Origin: a virus
IMG/VR virus record: IMGVR_UViG_3300025120_000487
Location: 1 to 25,661 of that record
Direction: 5' to 3' (one strand)
Length of the DNA: 25,661 bases
Position 1 is the first letter of the stretch, and each line of letters begins with the position of its first letter. This document shows, piece by piece, positions 16,457-24,594 of the stretch. The notes under the pieces are model-generated. The model ran no database searches. It saw only the letters and a program-made list of their open reading frames with translations, and was not told where the DNA came from. The position numbers and the translations under genes were made by a program.

Positions 16457-17200
16457 TTATCCAAGTGAAATTTTAATTTCATCACGGAGAGATCCTGTCC
16501 TATATAAGGCTCCTATTACTCCTGGATCAGAAGTTGGTATAGATCCAGTGTCAAATACAAATCCTACTGATCCCGAACGGAAGTCAGCAAGGTTGCGGCG
16601 ATTTGGGAAAGCACCATTTCCAATTACAAATACACTGCCATGGTTTTGGTTCCCGATTTCGTTATATTTTCCAATACCTACTTGATATGGACGAGACAGT
16701 TGGATGTGATCTCCTAAAGCAAAACCGTATGTTGCACTTTCACTTATTTCACAAGTAAAACCATGGGCTGAGCCGTATTCGCCACGTACTCTGTTCAAAT
16801 ATCCATGGGTCCAACCGTAGTTTGCTTCTATTCTATTTGACGCACCTGCAGCAATACTATACTGAGAGCCAGATTGTATTTTGTTCAACCTTCCTCCAAT
16901 AATTGTTGAGCTAGATCCTGAAATTATCTGATTTGATGACCCTCCAAGAATAACGGATTGGGGGGAAAGGAATGCTACTTCATTAGAAGATCCTCCTACT
17001 ACAACGGTCTCTATACCTTTACATTCATTATAAACTCCTCCAACAACCGTAGAGTATGAACTGGATGCTATGTTTTGATTTCCAAATGCTACTGATTTAT
17101 CTCCAGATGCGGTAGATCCTGTCATTTGTAACTCATCATTTACATTTAGGGGATTTCCTGGTGTATATGATTCAAGATTGTTTACTCTAAGGGTACTCAT
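16457..17200 (-). CDS. Tail fiber with beta-roll repeats (247 aa)
   Basis: Residues 1-40 match the 276-residue fiber almost exactly. The middle (about 40-185) has irregular repeats of about 15-20 residues centred on Gly-Gly and Asn, such as STVVGGVYNE, SVILGGSSNQ, STIIGGRLNK and SIAAGASNR, again a YadA-head-like beta-roll but a different repeat class. The C-terminus (GFVFDTGSIPTSDPGVIGAL, then YRTGS and DEIKISLG) follows the shared fiber-end theme. It looks like a paralogue of the downstream fiber with a swapped middle, a common way to change receptor range. It lies between the dockerin-containing fiber (30-base gap) and a terminator. The upstream motif reads ACATTTAT, one mismatch from ATATTTAT. 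Confidence 0.72.
   Translation of the reverse strand: MSTLRVNNLESYTPGNPLNVNDELQMTGSTASGDKSVAFGNQNIASSSYSTVVGGVYNECKGIETVVVGGSSNEVAFLSPQSVILGGSSNQIISGSSSTIIGGRLNKIQSGSQYSIAAGASNRIEANYGWTHGYLNRVRGEYGSAHGFTCEISESATYGFALGDHIQLSRPYQVGIGKYNEIGNQNHGSVFVIGNGAFPNRRNLADFRSGSVGFVFDTGSIPTSDPGVIGALYRTGSLRDEIKISLG
17087..17200 (-). repeat. Duplicated 5' fiber segment, copy B
   Basis: Partner of 16255-16368, encoding the first 38 residues of the 247-residue fiber. Confidence 0.9.
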
Positions 17201-17214
17201 GTTTTTATTTATTA

Positions 17215-17222
17215 ATAAATGT
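17215..17222 (-). promoter_or_regulatory. ACATTTAT motif (one mismatch) before the 247-residue fiber gene
   Basis: ACATTTAT on the minus strand, 14 bases before the ATG, the same spacing as exact copies elsewhere. Confidence 0.35.
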
Positions 17223-17230
17223 TAAAAAAA

Positions 17231-18691
17231 TTAAGGAGTTATTCCACTGAAAGATCCTTCTGCTATAATGTAAAAGTTCCCATCACAAACCTCAATAACA
17301 GGTCCTACAAATTGGTGATTAGATCCTTGGGGAATCATTACATCATTACATAGAACATTAGAATTACCAAATCCAGCAAGCACTAACAATAAATCTGACA
17401 TGTTTACAGATCCATCAAAGTTAAAATCACCAATAGATCCTATGGGAATATTAGTGCTACCAAATGCTGAAAGTAAATTCAATAAATCGCCGGCTGCCCA
17501 CCCCCCCGTAGGTTGATCTGCTTCTGGGAGGGGAATAGTAAATTTAAATCTAGAGTTAGACTCTGAAGTGAAAGCAACTATATTAGGAGGGGTTGGGCTA
17601 GAAATATCTCCTGAGCTACTATTAATAAAGTCAACATTAAGTTTATAAAAAGATCCACTATTTATTACATTTGTAACTTGATAATTGTATGTATGAAGAC
17701 TAGAATTTAAAAGCCCATCAAATTCAGGAGTCCATGCTATGGTAGCAAATTGGTTATTTGAAGCTGAGGTTGCTATTCCCTCAAAAAATACGCTAGCAGA
17801 GGGGTTTGGAGTTAAATTACTGTATCCTGTTTGGGATGATGTGCTAAAATTAAGGAAAGTAACACTATTAGGATTATAAGTAAGAAGCGAAGATGAAATT
17901 ACAGGAGATATATCATTAACTTTAACTTTTATGCTTTGGGGAATTGGGCTTGAGGTTCCATCAAATGAGTATCCATATAATAAAGTATCAGTAATAGGAG
18001 GAAGAGGGGCACTTAATGGTGGGGGTATAGTATTAGTAGAGCCCTGGTGAGTTATAGATCCTGTAGAAGTTTGGGAACCCGAAATTTCAAATGATCCTGT
18101 AAATGAACTCGAGCCTTCATTATCGAATGATCCAGAATTACCGAATGATCCTGTATTTGAAGTAGATCCTGTTATAGAAAGAGCAGATCCTTGTATAACC
18201 ATAGGAACTATAGAGGCTCCAATTTGAAAAGAGCTTGTTGTCATATCAAATAAAGCGACATTTGAAACTAAGTGTCTAACCCTACCAGGGGCAGAAGATT
18301 TCATTTGTACAAATGTAGAATCATCAGATTCGTGTACAATTTGTTTAGAATCACTTGTACGGAGACTTTTACCTGCCTTAAGGTTTACTACATCAGATTT
18401 AGTAAATTTAGTAATAGCACCCGAGGAGTCTACGAAATTAATGGAAGCTGTAGATACGTAAAGTTCTTTCCAAGCTGAAGTTGCTGAACCTAATTCAAAT
18501 GAAGAAGTAGTTTCAGTATCCGATGAGGATGGGATTAAGTTTCCCTTAATAGAAGTACCAGCAGCTGTAATAAAATTATTAACAGTTATTTTTTTAGTAG
18601 TACTACCATCATTAATTATTATTACATCAGAAGATCCCGTAATTTCTCCTGAGCTAGCGGCGGTTAATTCTGATATTTTTACTGTACTCAT
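17231..18691 (-). CDS. Tail fiber with a dockerin-type calcium loop (486 aa)
   Basis: The N-terminus (MSTVKISELTAASSGEITGS) is of the fiber type seen in related genes. Residues about 175-215 contain short Gly-Ser-Phe repeats (GSFGNSGSFDNEG). Residues about 225-400 look like beta-sandwich domains. Residues 422-442 read DFNFDGSVNMSDLLLVLAGF and match a dockerin type I repeat with calcium ligands Asp422, Asn424, Asp426, Ser428, Asn430 and Asp433. An earlier AGDLLNLLSAFG near 402-413 looks like a first half without the loop. Cys448 and Cys469 may pair. Dockerin-like ends are familiar from secreted bacterial proteins, so this is an unusual fiber tail. A calcium-stabilised fold or host-derived adhesion module is the inference. 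Confidence 0.68.
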   Translation of the reverse strand: MSTVKISELTAASSGEITGSSDVIIINDGSTTKKITVNNFITAAGTSIKGNLIPSSSDTETTSSFELGSATSAWKELYVSTASINFVDSSGAITKFTKSDVVNLKAGKSLRTSDSKQIVHESDDSTFVQMKSSAPGRVRHLVSNVALFDMTTSSFQIGASIVPMVIQGSALSITGSTSNTGSFGNSGSFDNEGSSSFTGSFEISGSQTSTGSITHQGSTNTIPPPLSAPLPPITDTLLYGYSFDGTSSPIPQSIKVKVNDISPVISSSLLTYNPNSVTFLNFSTSSQTGYSNLTPNPSASVFFEGIATSASNNQFATIAWTPEFDGLLNSSLHTYNYQVTNVINSGSFYKLNVDFINSSSGDISSPTPPNIVAFTSESNSRFKFTIPLPEADQPTGGWAAGDLLNLLSAFGSTNIPIGSIGDFNFDGSVNMSDLLLVLAGFGNSNVLCNDVMIPQGSNHQFVGPVIEVCDGNFYIIAEGSFSGITP

Positions 18692-18705
18692 GGGGTTATT
18701 TAGAT

Positions 18706-18713
18706 ATAAATAT
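18706..18713 (-). promoter_or_regulatory. ATATTTAT motif before the dockerin-containing fiber gene
   Basis: Exact ATATTTAT on the minus strand, 14 bases before the ATG; its first base is the last base of the preceding gp15-like stop codon. Confidence 0.5.
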
Positions 18714-19690
18714 TAAAATTGTAATTCAGTTGTTAAAACTAAGCCATCTTCAGTAGTAAGAGTATTACCATCCTCCCCTAATAATTGTCTAGCTAATAAG
18801 GGATCAATTATTTCTGGTGGGAGAGGTAGAGGTGGTAGAACTCGAGGGACAGAACTAACAACTTCAACATCAAAATTAATTTTAGAAGGGCTTAATACCT
18901 TTTTAGGAGCAACCATGTCTCTTTGTATAACATTAGGAATAAGATATCCCTTAAGAGTTAAATCAAATGTTGCTCTTACATTTCTATACTCACCAGTATT
19001 TACTTCATTTATAGTAGCAAAAGAGTCAATAAGAGCTTTAAATTTAAATCTTTCGGGGTCGCCCCAGTAGCTATTAGCTGCAAAATTAATAGCTTCAATA
19101 ATGTTATTTAATTGTTCTACATAATAAGTGTATGCTATACAACTATAAGTTAAAGTAATATAATCCGGTACAACTATAGCGTATGATTCCCTTTGGGGAA
19201 GAGTACCATTTAAAATATTAAATTTACTATATGCGTTTCTTTGAGAATAGGATTTTTGAAAGTATTGAAATTGATGTGGATTATTAGCATCTATTTTACT
19301 AGTAATATTTTCATTTTTAATATTGTTTCTTTTAAAAACAATAAGAGGAGCCATAATTTTACCTTTGCTATCTCTAAAAAATCCATCACGTTGGGCGTCT
19401 TTCCATCTTTCGGGATCGCCATATTTAATAGGAACAGCAATTCGTTGGCCATTTTGAAATACAGAAGGTTTAATTACATTTGCAAAATAGTAGGCAATTG
19501 CTTCATCTATGTCTTTAATACCTAAACTAAAGGGTTTTGTAGTGTCATCCTTAAAAGAAGTTTGTTCTCCTCTATTTAAATCACCACTAGCATTAGGATT
19601 CCCCCTACCTAATTTATCATAAGGCTCAATTAAATTGTTACTTATCTCTTTTTGAGATTTAGGGATTGGTATTCTTCCTTTTGTTGCCAT
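18713..19690 (-). CDS. Tail completion / sheath stabiliser protein, gp15-like
   Basis: A 325-residue protein with the signatures of the T4 gp15 family: a core with IDEAIAYYFANVIKP, VPIKYGDPERW, FRDSKGKIMAPLIVFKR, YYVEQLNNIIEAINF, and SYWGDPERFKFKALIDSF followed by a TLKGYLIPN strand. T4 gp15 (272 residues) forms the ring that caps the sheath and tube at the neck. The extra length here is in a 40-residue N-terminus and a Pro/Leu-rich, probably extended C-terminus (PRVLPPLPLPPEIIDP). Its start overlaps the gp14-like stop by one base (TAATG), and it ends the neck gene cluster, the right position for this role. There is no terminator between it and the next fiber gene. Confidence 0.78.
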   Translation of the reverse strand: MATKGRIPIPKSQKEISNNLIEPYDKLGRGNPNASGDLNRGEQTSFKDDTTKPFSLGIKDIDEAIAYYFANVIKPSVFQNGQRIAVPIKYGDPERWKDAQRDGFFRDSKGKIMAPLIVFKRNNIKNENITSKIDANNPHQFQYFQKSYSQRNAYSKFNILNGTLPQRESYAIVVPDYITLTYSCIAYTYYVEQLNNIIEAINFAANSYWGDPERFKFKALIDSFATINEVNTGEYRNVRATFDLTLKGYLIPNVIQRDMVAPKKVLSPSKINFDVEVVSSVPRVLPPLPLPPEIIDPLLARQLLGEDGNTLTTEDGLVLTTELQF

Positions 19691-20199
19691 TATAATCTTT
19701 CTTTAGTAATTCCTAACTGGTCACCTGGCACGTATATTGTAGAGCAAATAACTGATAGATTAGCTCCAAATTTTTCTAATCCTGGGTTTAGGGGGTTTTC
19801 TGAGTTGGGGTAATCAGGATTTTTTCCAAAGAAATATTGGTTTGAATTTGTATTAGTTACTTCATAGTAACCATTTTGATATAAAATTATGTCCCCTATT
19901 TCAGCTACTACGTTAGCATCTACTAAATCCTGTCTTAAAAATCTAAATTCAACCCCCCATTGGAAATCTACACCTAAATCACTTTCTGGGTAGCTTTGGT
20001 CTTGGCGAGATATTAGGGCATTAAATAATGTAGGACCTTCAAAATATTTACCCCCAGCTGCTTCACCATAGATGTTAATAGTAGTTTCTTCTAATCTATA
20101 TTTGTAGAAAGAACATTGTTGGGTAATAATATTCCCCATTAACTCTCGGTTAATTTTCTTTATCAAGCTTGTATCACGTACTCCTCCAAATAATGCCAT
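19690..20199 (-). CDS. Neck protein, gp14-like
   Basis: A 169-residue protein with a layout I recognise from gp14-type neck proteins of T4-like phages: an N-terminal helix (INRELMGNIITQQCSFYKYR), then NIYGEAAGGKYF, ALISRQDQSYPESDLG, VEFRFLRQDLVDANVVAEIG, DIILYQNGYYEVTNTNSNQY, and a closing NPLNPGLEKFGANLSVICST. These proteins gate the neck and connect the portal ring to the tail. T4 gp14 is 256 residues, so this is a shortened version, as in many marine relatives. It overlaps both neighbours by one base in TAATG junctions, so the three neck genes are coupled. Confidence 0.72.
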   Translation of the reverse strand: MALFGGVRDTSLIKKINRELMGNIITQQCSFYKYRLEETTINIYGEAAGGKYFEGPTLFNALISRQDQSYPESDLGVDFQWGVEFRFLRQDLVDANVVAEIGDIILYQNGYYEVTNTNSNQYFFGKNPDYPNSENPLNPGLEKFGANLSVICSTIYVPGDQLGITKERL

Positions 20200-21350
20200 T
20201 ATGCAATGTATATAGTATAAGGTACTGCTGCTAAATCTTTTTGTAAATACTCAGATTCTTGAGCCTTTTTTTCTAATAACTTAGTTCTAGAGGTTTCTCC
20301 TAAATAAGTTCTTAGCCTTTCTACTAAAGCATTTTTTTCGGCAGTAGCGGCAGAGATTAGGTCTCCATGATTTAAGGTAGTATCAGCACCCGGAATTGGG
20401 ACTACTGTGTATTTTCCTCTTACATAACCTAACATTTCTTTAGCTAAAGCTAAAGTGTATTCAAACACCCATTGTCTTCCTATAGAATTAATATTAGAGT
20501 AGGTAGGATTTGTGTAAGGTACAGTTGAAATGTCTGTTACTACACCCACTCCTAAACTACCCGTAACATAAGGATCATTTCTATCAGATTTTAAAATATA
20601 TTTAAAATATAACTTTTCACTTCTTTGAGGAATAGGAAAGATTCTAATATTGTTATTTACCAATTCAAAGCTATAATTTGATTTTCTAATTTGATCATTA
20701 AAATCTATTGCCTGGATTTTAGCTAAATCATAATTAATAGGCATCATTAAAAAATTAATACCAGGAGAGTAACTACCAAATCCAAATACATCTAATAGAC
20801 CTTGTACATCAGTTCCAGTACCAGCATAAGGGTCAAAGTATCTTATAATTGCGGGGTCTGATTGGTAGAATATTTCTTTAACTTCAATATTATTTTTTTC
20901 AGTACTTTGAGAAACCGCAAATTCTGTTAAGTCGTAAACTTGCTTACCTGCAGTCATTTGAATACTTCCTGTTCTATATTCAACTGTTCCTCCTACACCA
21001 GCCTCAGAACCATACTCATCTGCTAATCTTATAATAGCTCCTAGATTAGGTTTTTGTAATTTATAATTAGCTTGGGATCCGGTTTTTGAACCTTCAAAGT
21101 CTAAATAATTTTCACTTGCTTGGTATGCAAATACTTCATTACCATAAGTAGTTACTGCTTCCTCGAATGCAGTATAAAAATTAATGTCTTGTAATTCTAC
21201 ATCAGTAAGAGGATATCCTAAACGACGAGCACAAAATACGGATACCTTATCGGCGTCAGTTTGAAAATCTGTATCGTTATCATAAAACCCAAAAGGTGTA
21301 TTCCCCGGAAAAAATGAACTAGAGCCGGGCCATATTAAGGGATTTGCCAT
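20199..21350 (-). CDS. Neck protein, gp13-like
   Basis: A 383-residue protein at the start of the neck cluster. Near residues 30-75 it has the gp13-type opening (FCARRLGYPLTDVELQDINF, followed by an acidic helix with EEAVTTYGNEVFAYQ). The C-terminal half holds a helix-rich end (QWVFEYTLALAKEMLGYVRG, then LVERLRTYLGETSRTKLLEK) typical of neck or head-completion proteins. The middle (about 95-260) is beta-rich with Gly/Ser segments. With the gp14-like and gp15-like genes directly after it, a gp13-type role (head-tail joining) is the best reading. T4 gp13 is 309 residues. The TATAAATA-rich leader carries ATATTTAT at 21363 and no Shine-Dalgarno sequence. Confidence 0.65.
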   Translation of the reverse strand: MANPLIWPGSSSFFPGNTPFGFYDNDTDFQTDADKVSVFCARRLGYPLTDVELQDINFYTAFEEAVTTYGNEVFAYQASENYLDFEGSKTGSQANYKLQKPNLGAIIRLADEYGSEAGVGGTVEYRTGSIQMTAGKQVYDLTEFAVSQSTEKNNIEVKEIFYQSDPAIIRYFDPYAGTGTDVQGLLDVFGFGSYSPGINFLMMPINYDLAKIQAIDFNDQIRKSNYSFELVNNNIRIFPIPQRSEKLYFKYILKSDRNDPYVTGSLGVGVVTDISTVPYTNPTYSNINSIGRQWVFEYTLALAKEMLGYVRGKYTVVPIPGADTTLNHGDLISAATAEKNALVERLRTYLGETSRTKLLEKKAQESEYLQKDLAAVPYTIYIA

Positions 21351-21362
21351 GTTGTTTTATTT

Positions 21363-21370
21363 ATAAATAT
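21363..21370 (-). promoter_or_regulatory. ATATTTAT motif at the head of the neck operon
   Basis: Exact ATATTTAT on the minus strand, 12 bases before the gp13-like ATG. It follows a short inverted repeat (AGGAT/ATCCT) and a five-T run at the end of the preceding fiber gene, which could be a weak terminator. Confidence 0.5.
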
Positions 21371-21381
21371 CAAAAAGGATA

Positions 21382-23481
21382 TTATCCTGCTGATACTAAA
21401 AGTATCTTTTGACCATCTAAATTACCCCCAGTTCCTGTGCTTTGGGTGGTAAATAGTCTTCCAGCTATCCCTGGGTCAGATGTAGGCAAATCAGGGAGGG
21501 ATATTTGAGCAAATGAACTAGTACCACTTGAACTTACGGCTGATGCTGTTACATGACCCCCTCCAATAACCTGAAACATATCACCTTTAGCAATAGATCT
21601 TACAGCTGCGGGTGTGCTATTAGGGTCAGAGAAAAAACTGTTAAAATGAGTAGCAGTTGTAGAGTTTGGGGCTCTAAATGAAGCACCATTTGAAGCATCA
21701 AGCAGAATGTCGTTGTTACTAACTGTAATTCTTGCTTCATTGCCTGAGTAGATTATGAAGTTAGCCCCATCGTGCTCCATTAACCTATTTTGTGTGGTTA
21801 TATCCCCTCCATCACTTCCTGAAGAAATTTTGAATGATTTAGCATTATGGATCAGGAATTGGTTTGGTGTTGTAAGGGTGTTTACATCTACTAATTCTAT
21901 ATCACCTATTTTTAAGAAATTATGGTGATTTTGATCGGCCATATTTCCTGAAATAATAAGTCCTGAGCCTGTAATTTGGGTTTCAACAGCTGGGTTGTTG
22001 AGTGTATCAAAGCCAACGTTATATGTTCCTACTTCAACATGAGAATTTGAAGAACCATTAATATTAAGGCCTCCCCCTAATAAATTACTACTTGCACTTA
22101 TATTGCCACTAACCGTTAGTCTTTCTGTAGGGTTAGGGTCATTGATTCCAATAAATCCATTTGAACCTGTAATAGTAAAGTCATTATTTTCAGCAAATCC
22201 TTCGTCTCTAGCTATAATAAATGAACCTGAGTCTTGGCATACCCCTACTGAAACATTTTGGGGTCCTGGGGTTGTAGCATGTTCAAAATGTATATACGTG
22301 TCATTATTAGAACCATTTTGAGAACGTATTTCAAATATAGCGTCTCCATTAGTTCTCCATTGTAGTGTATTATTTCCTGTATTTTCTAAATATTTAAGAC
22401 CTGTGTAGCCACTTACTCTAAATCCAGTATTGCTATTAACGATATTTTTAGTAGTTCCTTCAATATATAAGCTACTTCCAGATAAATTACCACTTGCGCT
22501 TATATTATTTGAAGCTGTTATATTTCCACTTGCATTTATATCATCAATGTAAATATTATTCCATCTTCTACTAGTAGATCCTAAATCATATGATTTATTA
22601 CCATTAGGTTGTAGTGCATTTGCGAATACAATTTCTGCACCATTTGCTTGTATGTGGGGAGTGTTATTACCTGTAGAACCAAATCCACTTAATAATAGGG
22701 TGCCAGCGTCTCCGGGGGTAGTTATACTTCGTTTAAGCATTATTTCCCCACCACCATCCCAAGTTCCTACTCTAGGACCATCAACCGTTAAACGAGTACG
22801 ATAATCATCACTTTGATTATATTCTACTTGTATAAATTGGCTAGAGGTTTCTGGGTTAGATATTCTAAGACTACTAGCACTAATATCACCACTTGCACTT
22901 ATATTGCCTGAGGCTGTTATGTTAGCAAAGATAACATTGCTTCCTGTAATGGCAAATGATGCCGTAGAAGCATTTGATACTTTAGCATCTATATTTGTTT
23001 GAAGCGTAGAGCTAGATGCGTTTAACTGAGTAATGCTAGCTAATGAAGATAAATCTTGGTCTCCTGTATTATTACCCGATAGGTTAGAAGATGTTATGGC
23101 TCCACTTGCACTTATTATTGAAGCGGTAATAGCAGTTGTAGTAGAAGATCCTTGGGATGTTACTTCAGCAAGAGTAGGAGTTGTAGTAGAAATTCCTACA
23201 TTAAAAGTGCTCCCATCACCCTTAGTTAGTGTTAAATTAGGATTAGAATATGAAGCAGTTGTTAAAAGTGAACCCGTGTCTTGAGTCGGACCTTGGGGAC
23301 CTATTGGTCCTGTTGGTCCTGCATTTCCTTTAACACCTGGTGCTTGGATCTGAACTACACTAGTAGATCCCTGATTAACCGTAATAGGGGTATTAGTAGT
23401 TCCTATACTTACCCCAGTATTTTGTTGTGGGGTAATAGTAACCGTATTGGTTGTAGTAGAAACTGTGACCTTATTAGACAT
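21382..23481 (-). CDS. Large tail fiber with short collagen-like segment (699 aa)
   Basis: A 699-residue fiber. Residues 1-48 are Thr/Asn/Val-rich. Residues 49-67 read GVKGNAGPTGPIGPQGPTQ, a short Gly-X-Y collagen-like run that suggests a trimer. The middle carries many short repeats of the kind ISASGN/ISASGD (for example near 190-205 and 320-335). The C-terminus (PDLPTSDPGIAGRLF, ending QKILLVSAG) has the Pro-Thr-Ser-Asp-Pro-Gly end shared with the two duplicated fibers. It starts 8 bases inside the end of the 134-residue gene, so the two are translationally coupled. A weak AGGAAA precedes the ATG. A side fiber role is likely; whether it is on the tail or the neck is unknown. Confidence 0.72.
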   Translation of the reverse strand: MSNKVTVSTTTNTVTITPQQNTGVSIGTTNTPITVNQGSTSVVQIQAPGVKGNAGPTGPIGPQGPTQDTGSLLTTASYSNPNLTLTKGDGSTFNVGISTTTPTLAEVTSQGSSTTTAITASIISASGAITSSNLSGNNTGDQDLSSLASITQLNASSSTLQTNIDAKVSNASTASFAITGSNVIFANITASGNISASGDISASSLRISNPETSSQFIQVEYNQSDDYRTRLTVDGPRVGTWDGGGEIMLKRSITTPGDAGTLLLSGFGSTGNNTPHIQANGAEIVFANALQPNGNKSYDLGSTSRRWNNIYIDDINASGNITASNNISASGNLSGSSLYIEGTTKNIVNSNTGFRVSGYTGLKYLENTGNNTLQWRTNGDAIFEIRSQNGSNNDTYIHFEHATTPGPQNVSVGVCQDSGSFIIARDEGFAENNDFTITGSNGFIGINDPNPTERLTVSGNISASSNLLGGGLNINGSSNSHVEVGTYNVGFDTLNNPAVETQITGSGLIISGNMADQNHHNFLKIGDIELVDVNTLTTPNQFLIHNAKSFKISSGSDGGDITTQNRLMEHDGANFIIYSGNEARITVSNNDILLDASNGASFRAPNSTTATHFNSFFSDPNSTPAAVRSIAKGDMFQVIGGGHVTASAVSSSGTSSFAQISLPDLPTSDPGIAGRLFTTQSTGTGGNLDGQKILLVSAG

Positions 23482-23878
23482 AATTTCCTATGGTTACTTC
23501 TTTTATTAACTTAACATTACCTTCAATTAATCTAGTTACTACGGCACAATCACCGCTTCCACTAGCTATTTCTAAATCATATGAGGCCTGATCGAAACTT
23601 AAAAGAGATGAAGTTGCAGATGAAATAACTACTCCTATAGTTCCTGAGGTTGGGGGAAGTAATCCTGTAGATCCACTAAAATTTAGTCCTGAGCCACAAG
23701 GTCCTAAACTACTAGATAAGGTAAGATATGTTACACTACCCCCAGCAGTATCTTTAATTTGCATTCTTCCTTGATATCCCGTTAAATCTATAGGATTATT
23801 ATTGGAATCTTTATAAGCTACATCAAACTTAACAGTAGATCCTTGCTCAACATTAAATGAATATTTTCCAGCAGCCAT
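23474..23878 (-). CDS. Small beta-rich virion protein, BppU-N-like (134 aa)
   Basis: A 134-residue protein opening MAAGKYSFNVEQGSTVKFDV, followed by KDSNNNPIDLTGYQGRMQIK. This pattern (a short strand, then an N-P-I-D-L-T-G-Y turn and a strand) resembles the N-terminal domain of lower-baseplate or fiber-attachment proteins (BppU-type) that link fibers to the tail. Three Cys are present. It is the first gene of a two-gene unit with the 699-residue fiber (8-base overlap), so it probably attaches or helps fold that fiber. An ATATTTAT motif at 23889 stands 10 bases before the ATG. The family assignment is tentative. Confidence 0.55.
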   Translation of the reverse strand: MAAGKYSFNVEQGSTVKFDVAYKDSNNNPIDLTGYQGRMQIKDTAGGSVTYLTLSSSLGPCGSGLNFSGSTGLLPPTSGTIGVVISSATSSLLSFDQASYDLEIASGSGDCAVVTRLIEGNVKLIKEVTIGNYV

Positions 23879-23888
23879 GGTTTTTTAT

Positions 23889-23896
23889 ATAAATAT
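23889..23896 (-). promoter_or_regulatory. ATATTTAT motif before the fiber-attachment gene
   Basis: Exact ATATTTAT on the minus strand, 10 bases before the ATG, overlapping the PhoH stop by one base. The leader ATAAAAAACC is A-rich with no Shine-Dalgarno sequence. Confidence 0.5.
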
Positions 23897-24594
23897 TAAT
23901 AAATGGGATTATCCACATAATAGTCTCTTAAATCTTCGACAATTTCATTACGGTGGTTAGATGTAAGTGTAATTGCTTCAAGATTTTTAACTTTATAGGA
24001 TGCCTTATATAAATATTTAAAACCTGAGTCTGCTTTCTTTTTTAAATCAATTTGGTAGTCATCACCACATACCATCATTTTAGATCGTAAACCTAAACGA
24101 GTAGTAATCATTTCCATTTGATCGTGGGTTACATTTTGTGCTTCATCTACGATAACACATGAATCTAAAAATGTTCTACCTCTCATAAATGATACAGGAA
24201 CAATTTCTATTTTACCATCCGCTATAAGTTTTTCAACTTTAGCTTTATCGTACAACATATATAAGTTTTGATAAATAGGTTGGACCCAAGGATCCATTTT
24301 TTCCCTTAAATCCCCTGGTAAGAATCCTATTTCTTCTTTACTTACTGTAGGTCGAGTAATAATAATTTTAGTATAGACTCTTCTAAGTAGCCCATCTAGT
24401 GCTACTTGACACGCTAATAAGGTTTTTCCTGATCCTGCTTGACCTGCTAATAATGTTATAGTGTTATCTAAAATTAGCTGTTTAGCTTCTTTTTGTTCTT
24501 CATTAAGTGGAATTTTAAATTTTATAGGGTTTTTCACTACTTTTTTTTCTCTGAAGATGTCTTCAGCTTTTGGGGTATTGTTGAAATGGGTCAT
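23896..24594 (-). CDS. phoH: PhoH-like ATPase
   Basis: A 232-residue P-loop ATPase of the PhoH family, which many marine phages carry. The Walker A loop is GQAGSGKT (51-58), followed by TRPTVSKEEIGFLPGDLREK (80-99), the family's own signature, and Walker B VIVDEAQN (147-154). A sensor-like CGDDYQIDL and the closing SNHRNEIVEDLRDYYV are also present. Its role is unclear; in bacteria PhoH-type proteins are linked with RNA handling and phosphate stress, and in phages the gene is often used as a marker. It overlaps the decarboxylase gene by 32 bases and is the last of the three non-structural genes. The first 30 residues are basic and probably unstructured. Confidence 0.93.
   Translation of the reverse strand: MTHFNNTPKAEDIFREKKVVKNPIKFKIPLNEEQKEAKQLILDNTITLLAGQAGSGKTLLACQVALDGLLRRVYTKIIITRPTVSKEEIGFLPGDLREKMDPWVQPIYQNLYMLYDKAKVEKLIADGKIEIVPVSFMRGRTFLDSCVIVDEAQNVTHDQMEMITTRLGLRSKMMVCGDDYQIDLKKKADSGFKYLYKASYKVKNLEAITLTSNHRNEIVEDLRDYYVDNPIY

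Noticed and set aside
15538-18691. Diversity-generating retroelement target in the fiber genes
   Set aside because: No reverse transcriptase or template-variable repeat pair with adenine-biased changes is visible; the four differences in the 114-base duplication are not confined to adenine sites.
21370-21392. Terminator at the end of the 699-residue fiber (AGGAT/ATCCT, five T)
   Set aside because: The stem is only five pairs with a 3-base loop and includes the stop codon; too weak to call on its own.
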